The notes under the pieces were generated by a model. It saw only the letters and a program-made list of their open reading frames with translations, was not told the DNA's origin and did no database searches. From assembly GCF_002080455.1 (NCBI RefSeq), contig NZ_CP020555.1:2170001-2234000 (forward strand): 64,000 bases of DNA. The letters are read 5' to 3'. The position numbers and the translations under genes were made by a program. Shown here piece after piece: positions 60,725-64,000 of this stretch; the first letter of the stretch is position 1, and every line of letters begins with the position of its first letter. The stretch is from Streptomyces sp. Sge12. GTDB taxonomy: Bacteria; Actinomycetota; Actinomycetes; Streptomycetales; Streptomycetaceae.

Positions 60725-61519
60725 GTGACCACCACCGCAGACAGTGCCGCCATCACTGCCCAGAACCGCTCCCAGAGCCGACTCGAGCCGGTGCATGCCA
60801 TGAACGATGCAAACGTGAACCCGGAGGCGGAGCCCGTCGTACGCCCCGCACGTTCGCTGCCAGGTCGACCTCCAGGCATCCGCGCCGACAGCTCCGGACT
60901 CACGGACCGGCAGCGGAGGGTCATCGAGGTCATTCGCGACTCCGTGCAGCGGCGGGGTTACCCGCCGTCGATGCGGGAGATCGGTCAGGCGGTCGGCCTG
61001 TCCAGCACGTCGTCCGTCGCCCACCAGCTGATGGCCCTGGAGCGCAAGGGCTTCCTGCGTCGGGACCCGCACCGCCCCCGCGCCTACGAGGTGCGCGGCT
61101 CGGACCAGCCCAGCTCGCAGCCCACGGACACCACCGGCAAGCCCGCCGCCTCCTACGTTCCCCTGGTCGGCCGGATCGCGGCCGGCGGCCCGATCCTCGC
61201 CGAGGAGTCGGTCGAGGACGTGTTCCCGCTCCCCCGGCAGCTCGTCGGTGACGGCGAGCTCTTCGTCCTCAAGGTCGTCGGCGACTCGATGATCGAGGCC
61301 GCCATCTGCGACGGCGACTGGGTCACGGTCCGTCGCCAGCCCGTCGCGGAGAACGGCGACATCGTCGCCGCGATGCTCGACGGCGAGGCCACCGTCAAGC
61401 GTTTCAAGCGCGAGGACGGCCATGTCTGGCTCCTCCCGCACAACGCCGCCTACCAGCCGATCCCCGGCGACGAGGCCACCATCCTCGGCAAGGTCGTCGC
61501 GGTACTGCGTCGGGTCTGA
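60725..61519 (+). CDS. lexA: LexA SOS repressor
   Basis: 264 aa from GTG with GAGAGGGG 5 nt upstream ([20 protein letters not shown]). The N-terminal extension of about 57 residues is poorly structured, as usual in Streptomyces. The winged helix at 58-125 has [20 protein letters not shown]. Self-cleavage site Ala153-Gly154 ([10 protein letters not shown]), catalytic Ser188 (VVGDSMIE) and Lys225 (ATVKRF). Cleaved upon RecA activation, opening the SOS regulon. Its own LexA box covers the promoter. Followed by a convergent dinG-like gene. Confidence 0.97.
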   Translation: MTTTADSAAITAQNRSQSRLEPVHAMNDANVNPEAEPVVRPARSLPGRPPGIRADSSGLTDRQRRVIEVIRDSVQRRGYPPSMREIGQAVGLSSTSSVAHQLMALERKGFLRRDPHRPRAYEVRGSDQPSSQPTDTTGKPAASYVPLVGRIAAGGPILAEESVEDVFPLPRQLVGDGELFVLKVVGDSMIEAAICDGDWVTVRRQPVAENGDIVAAMLDGEATVKRFKREDGHVWLLPHNAAYQPIPGDEATILGKVVAVLRRV

Positions 61520-61538
61520 CCCCGCCGCCCCCATACAG

Positions 61539-61568
61539 CCCCCGGGTCCACTGCGCCGGTCCCGGGGG
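61539..61568 (+). terminator. lexA terminator
   Basis: An 8-bp stem CCCCCGGG/CCCGGGGG with a 14-nt loop and TTGTT following, 19 bp past the stop. Confidence 0.55.
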
Positions 61569-61622
61569 TTGTTCCATGCCCGGAACCGGCTGGCCGGCGC
61601 GTGCGCCGGCCCGGCCCGTGGA

Positions 61623-63593
61623 CTACGCGCCGTCGGCCTTGGCCGTCGCGTCGATCGCCGCCAGGGAGCGGCGGACCTGGTTGCGGTCCGTGGTGTACCA
61701 GAAGTCCGGCAGCGTGGCCCGCAGGAAGCTGCCGTACCGGGCCGTTGCCAGCCTGGGGTCCAGGACCGCGACGACGCCCCGGTCGCCCGAGGCCCGTACG
61801 AGACGGCCCGCGCCCTGGGCCATCAGCAGGGCGGCGTGCGTGGCGGCGACGGCCATGAAGCCGTTGCCGCCGTGCTCCTCGACCGACTTCTGGCGGGCGC
61901 TCATCAGCGGGTCGTCGGGACGCGGGAAGGGGATCCGGTCCATCACCACGAGCTGGCAGCTGGGTCCCGGTACGTCCACGCCCTGCCAGAGGGACAGCGT
62001 CCCGAACAGGCAGGTCTTCGGGTCGGCTGCGAAGGACTTGATCAGCTCGCCGAGGGTTTCCTCGCCCTGGAGCAGGATCGGGTTGTCGAGCCGGCCGCGC
62101 AGTTCCTCGGCGGCGGCCTTGGCGCCGCGCATGGAGGAGAAGAGGCCGAGGGTGCGGCCGCCGGCCGCCTGGATCAGCTCGGCGAGCTCGTCCATCATGT
62201 CGCCGCGGGTCCCCTCGCGGCCCGGCGTGGCCAGGTGCTTGGCAACGTAGAGGATGCCCTGCTTCGGGTAGTCGAAGGGCGAGCCGACATCGAGGCCCCG
62301 CCACACGGGCACGTCGTCCCCCTCGACGCCCTCGGGGGACAGTCCCAGGGACGCCGCGACCCCGTTGAAGTCGCCGCCCAGCTTGAGGGTGGCGGAGGTC
62401 AGCACCACGGAACGGTCCTCGAACAGCTTCTCGCGCAGCAGCCCGGACACCGACAGCGGGGCGACCCGGAGGGTGGCGCCGAAGCGGTCGTGGCGCTCGT
62501 ACCAGACGACGTCGTACTCGGAGCCGTTGGTGATCCGCTCCGCCACCCCGTGAATGCTCTCGACGGCGGCCAGCGCCTGCTTGCGCACCGCGTCCTCGTC
62601 CTGGACGGACTTGTCCCGGGTCGCTCCGATCGCCGAGATCACATTGCGCGCAGCGTCCCGCAGGGACATCAGCGCATAGCCGAGGTCCTCGGGAATCTGC
62701 TCCAGCCGGCCCGGGAGCGCCAGCTCCATGACCCGCTCGAAGGACTCGGAGGCGGTCTGCAGGGAGTCCGCGGTCTTCTCGTCGACCAGCTTGGCGGCAC
62801 GCTTCACGGCCCGGTTGACCTGCCCCGGGGTGAGCTCGCCGGTGGCGACCCCGGTCACCCGGGACACCAGCTCGTGGGCCTCGTCCACGATCAGCACCTC
62901 GTGCTGCGGCAGCACCGGAGCGCCCTCGATGGCGTCGATGGCGAGCAGCGCGTGATTGGTGACGACCACGTCCGCGAGCTTGGCCCGCTCACGGGCCGCC
63001 TCCGCGAAGCATTCGGCGCCGTACGCGCACTTCGTCGCGCCCAGGCACTCGCGGGAGGAGACGGAGATCTGGGACCAGGCCTTGTCGGAGACGCCCGGGG
63101 TCAGGTCGTCCCGGTCGCCGGTCTCCGTCTCGTCCGCCCAGTCCCGCATGCGCAGCAGGTCCTGGCCGAGCTTGCTGGTGGGTGCGGCCGCCTCGAACTG
63201 GTCGAAGAGGCCGTCCTCCTCGTCCTGCGGAGCACCCTCGTGCAGGCGGTGCAGGCACAGGTAGTTGGACCGGCCCTTGAGCATGGCGAACTGCGGGCGG
63301 CGGCGCAGCTGCGGATGCAGGGCGTCGACCGTCCGGGGCAGGTCGCGCTCGACGAGCTGCCGCTGGAGGGCGAGCGTCGCCGTGGCGACGACCACGCGCT
63401 CGCCGTGCGCGAGGGCCGGCACCAGGTAGCCGAGGGACTTACCGGTGCCGGTACCGGCCTGGATGAGCCGGTGGGAGTTGTCGTCGATCGCTTCGGCGAC
63501 GGCTTCGGCCATGGCCACCTGGCCGGGGCGCTCCGTGCCGCCGACGGCGGAGACGGCGGCGTGCAGCAGGTCGGGGAGGGAGGGCTTCGTCAT
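61623..63593 (-). CDS. DinG/XPD-like ATP-dependent DNA helicase with Fe-S cluster
   Basis: 656 aa from MTKPSLPDLLHAAVSAVGGT. Walker A is in IQAGTGTGKSLGY (about 44-56), and motif II is VDEAHEL. The iron-sulfur cysteines are NYLCLHR, CLGATKC and AECFAEA, spaced as in DinG/XPD. C-terminal motifs V-VI include LWQGVDVPG and QGAGRLVR. Superfamily 2, 5'-3' helicase that resolves R-loops and lagging-strand structures. A TAGGGT box 10 nt before the ATG and no Shine-Dalgarno suggest an almost leaderless mRNA. No LexA box seen at the start. Next to lexA, convergent. Confidence 0.94.
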   Translation of the reverse strand: MTKPSLPDLLHAAVSAVGGTERPGQVAMAEAVAEAIDDNSHRLIQAGTGTGKSLGYLVPALAHGERVVVATATLALQRQLVERDLPRTVDALHPQLRRRPQFAMLKGRSNYLCLHRLHEGAPQDEEDGLFDQFEAAAPTSKLGQDLLRMRDWADETETGDRDDLTPGVSDKAWSQISVSSRECLGATKCAYGAECFAEAARERAKLADVVVTNHALLAIDAIEGAPVLPQHEVLIVDEAHELVSRVTGVATGELTPGQVNRAVKRAAKLVDEKTADSLQTASESFERVMELALPGRLEQIPEDLGYALMSLRDAARNVISAIGATRDKSVQDEDAVRKQALAAVESIHGVAERITNGSEYDVVWYERHDRFGATLRVAPLSVSGLLREKLFEDRSVVLTSATLKLGGDFNGVAASLGLSPEGVEGDDVPVWRGLDVGSPFDYPKQGILYVAKHLATPGREGTRGDMMDELAELIQAAGGRTLGLFSSMRGAKAAAEELRGRLDNPILLQGEETLGELIKSFAADPKTCLFGTLSLWQGVDVPGPSCQLVVMDRIPFPRPDDPLMSARQKSVEEHGGNGFMAVAATHAALLMAQGAGRLVRASGDRGVVAVLDPRLATARYGSFLRATLPDFWYTTDRNQVRRSLAAIDATAKADGA

Positions 63594-63603
63594 AGCACTG
63601 CCA

Positions 63604-63609
63604 ACCCTA
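63604..63609 (-). promoter_or_regulatory. -10 box of the DinG-like gene
   Basis: TAGGGT, giving an expected leader of only a few nucleotides; -35 poor. Confidence 0.42.
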
Positions 63610-63645
63610 CGGGGCCGCACTGACAGTGAGCGCACCGGCGAGGAA

Positions 63646-64000
63646 TCATGGCCGGTACAAGGGGTTGGGGACGGTGCCGTACTGCACGGCGTGCGGGCGT
63701 TCGGGGCGGTCGCGGTAGCCGTCCTCGTAGAGCCGGTTCCGGTTCAGGCAGAGCCGGCCGATGTGTTCTCCGAGCAGGTCGAAGAGCTCGTAGCGGTCCT
63801 TGAGCTCCGGGAAGCGGGCCTGGTGGCGCAGGATCTCCGCCCGTACGAGGGACCAGAAATCGCCCTCCGGGACGCCGAGGCGGTCCTCGCACAGGGCCGA
63901 GAGGTAGCGGAAGACGCCGATGAAGAGCCCGGAGTGGATGAACTGGGGCAGGAAGTCGGCGGGCTCGCGGAGCAGGACCGCCCGGACCTCGTCGGGCAGG
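63646..64000 (-). CDS. IucA/IucC-family siderophore synthetase, C-terminal part (5' end outside window)
   Basis: 118 residues of the C-terminus are in the window. They begin LPDEVRAVLLREPADFLPQF and include FIHSGLFIGVFRYLSALCED and KDRYELFDLLGEHIGRLCLN. This is the helical end of NRPS-independent siderophore (NIS) synthetases, the enzymes that condense citrate or succinyl-diamine units with ATP. Stop TGA. Relationship to desferrioxamine synthetase DesD cannot be decided from this fragment. The neighbouring siderophore genes would lie beyond the window end. Confidence 0.82.
   Translation of the reverse strand, partial: LPDEVRAVLLREPADFLPQFIHSGLFIGVFRYLSALCEDRLGVPEGDFWSLVRAEILRHQARFPELKDRYELFDLLGEHIGRLCLNRNRLYEDGYRDRPERPHAVQYGTVPNPLYRP

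Overview
The window is high-GC actinobacterial DNA and almost certainly a Streptomyces core-chromosome segment. The sequence evidence is GC-rich third codon positions, frequent GTG starts, TAGRRT-type -10 boxes, leaderless starts, and the sporulation and housekeeping regulators WhiH and HrdB side by side. From memory of the S. coelicolor map, the order matches SCO5801 to about SCO5850 read backwards (siderophore synthetase, dinG, lexA, nrdRJ, rnhB, whiH, hrdB, parE, parC, ptsH). No synteny search was run. No tRNA, rRNA, CRISPR array or complete insertion sequence was seen.

Layout. (a) 1-10.5 kb, all minus strand: the 5' part of a type-VII-secretion-type polymorphic toxin with an ESX-like partner and an SseB-domain protein; a VOC-fold protein; a second MurE-type ligase; thymidine kinase; a metal-dependent phosphatase/phosphodiesterase with a DUF5998 partner; and the large lysine acetyltransferase PatA. 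(b) 10.6-16.4 kb: HPr (ptsH) behind a DasR-type operator, a GntR regulator, an M23 endopeptidase behind a c-di-AMP (ydaO) riboswitch, and a coupled active/inactive M16 peptidase pair. (c) 16.7-32.1 kb, the topoisomerase IV region: parC and parE lie about 11 kb apart. Between them are an Mrr nuclease-TerD fusion, a CobW GTPase, a divergent pair (a citrate synthase and a DNA-binding-domain/citrate-synthase fusion), a CitA/CitB-type two-component system, and a DUF485/acetate-type symporter pair. (d) 32.5-47.9 kb: a zinc-ribbon DUF7455 protein, a secreted trypsin-like protease, hrdB, whiH, an ABC ATPase-permease fusion, an NrtR-like Nudix regulator, a GDE-like protein, DUF4192, a RecQ-phosphoribosyltransferase fusion, two unassigned proteins and RNase HII. 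(e) 48-56.6 kb: a TetR/MFS efflux pair with twin operators, a DUF4173 membrane protein, an ADP-ribosylglycohydrolase, a histidine phosphatase, a YdbC-like protein, an arylamine N-acetyltransferase and a DUF1152 protein. (f) 56.7-64 kb: nrdR-nrdJ (class II ribonucleotide reductase), lexA, a DinG-like helicase and the 3' end of an IucA/IucC siderophore synthetase.

How the genes work together. Genome maintenance dominates: topoisomerase IV, RecQ, DinG, LexA, RNase HII, NrdR/NrdJ and thymidine kinase. A second theme is central carbon: HPr, PatA, two citrate-synthase-fold proteins, a carboxylate-type sensor kinase and an acetate-type symporter. The most interesting locus is 23.7-25.3 kb. There a citrate-synthase-fold protein carrying an N-terminal helix-turn-helix is divergent from a citrate synthase whose catalytic Asp position is Glu. 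Both genes appear to be leaderless, and two palindromes spaced exactly 21 bp lie between them. This suggests that a retired enzyme fold serves as a metabolite-sensing repressor. A 196-bp element with 26-bp inverted ends, possibly a MITE, abuts its stop codon.
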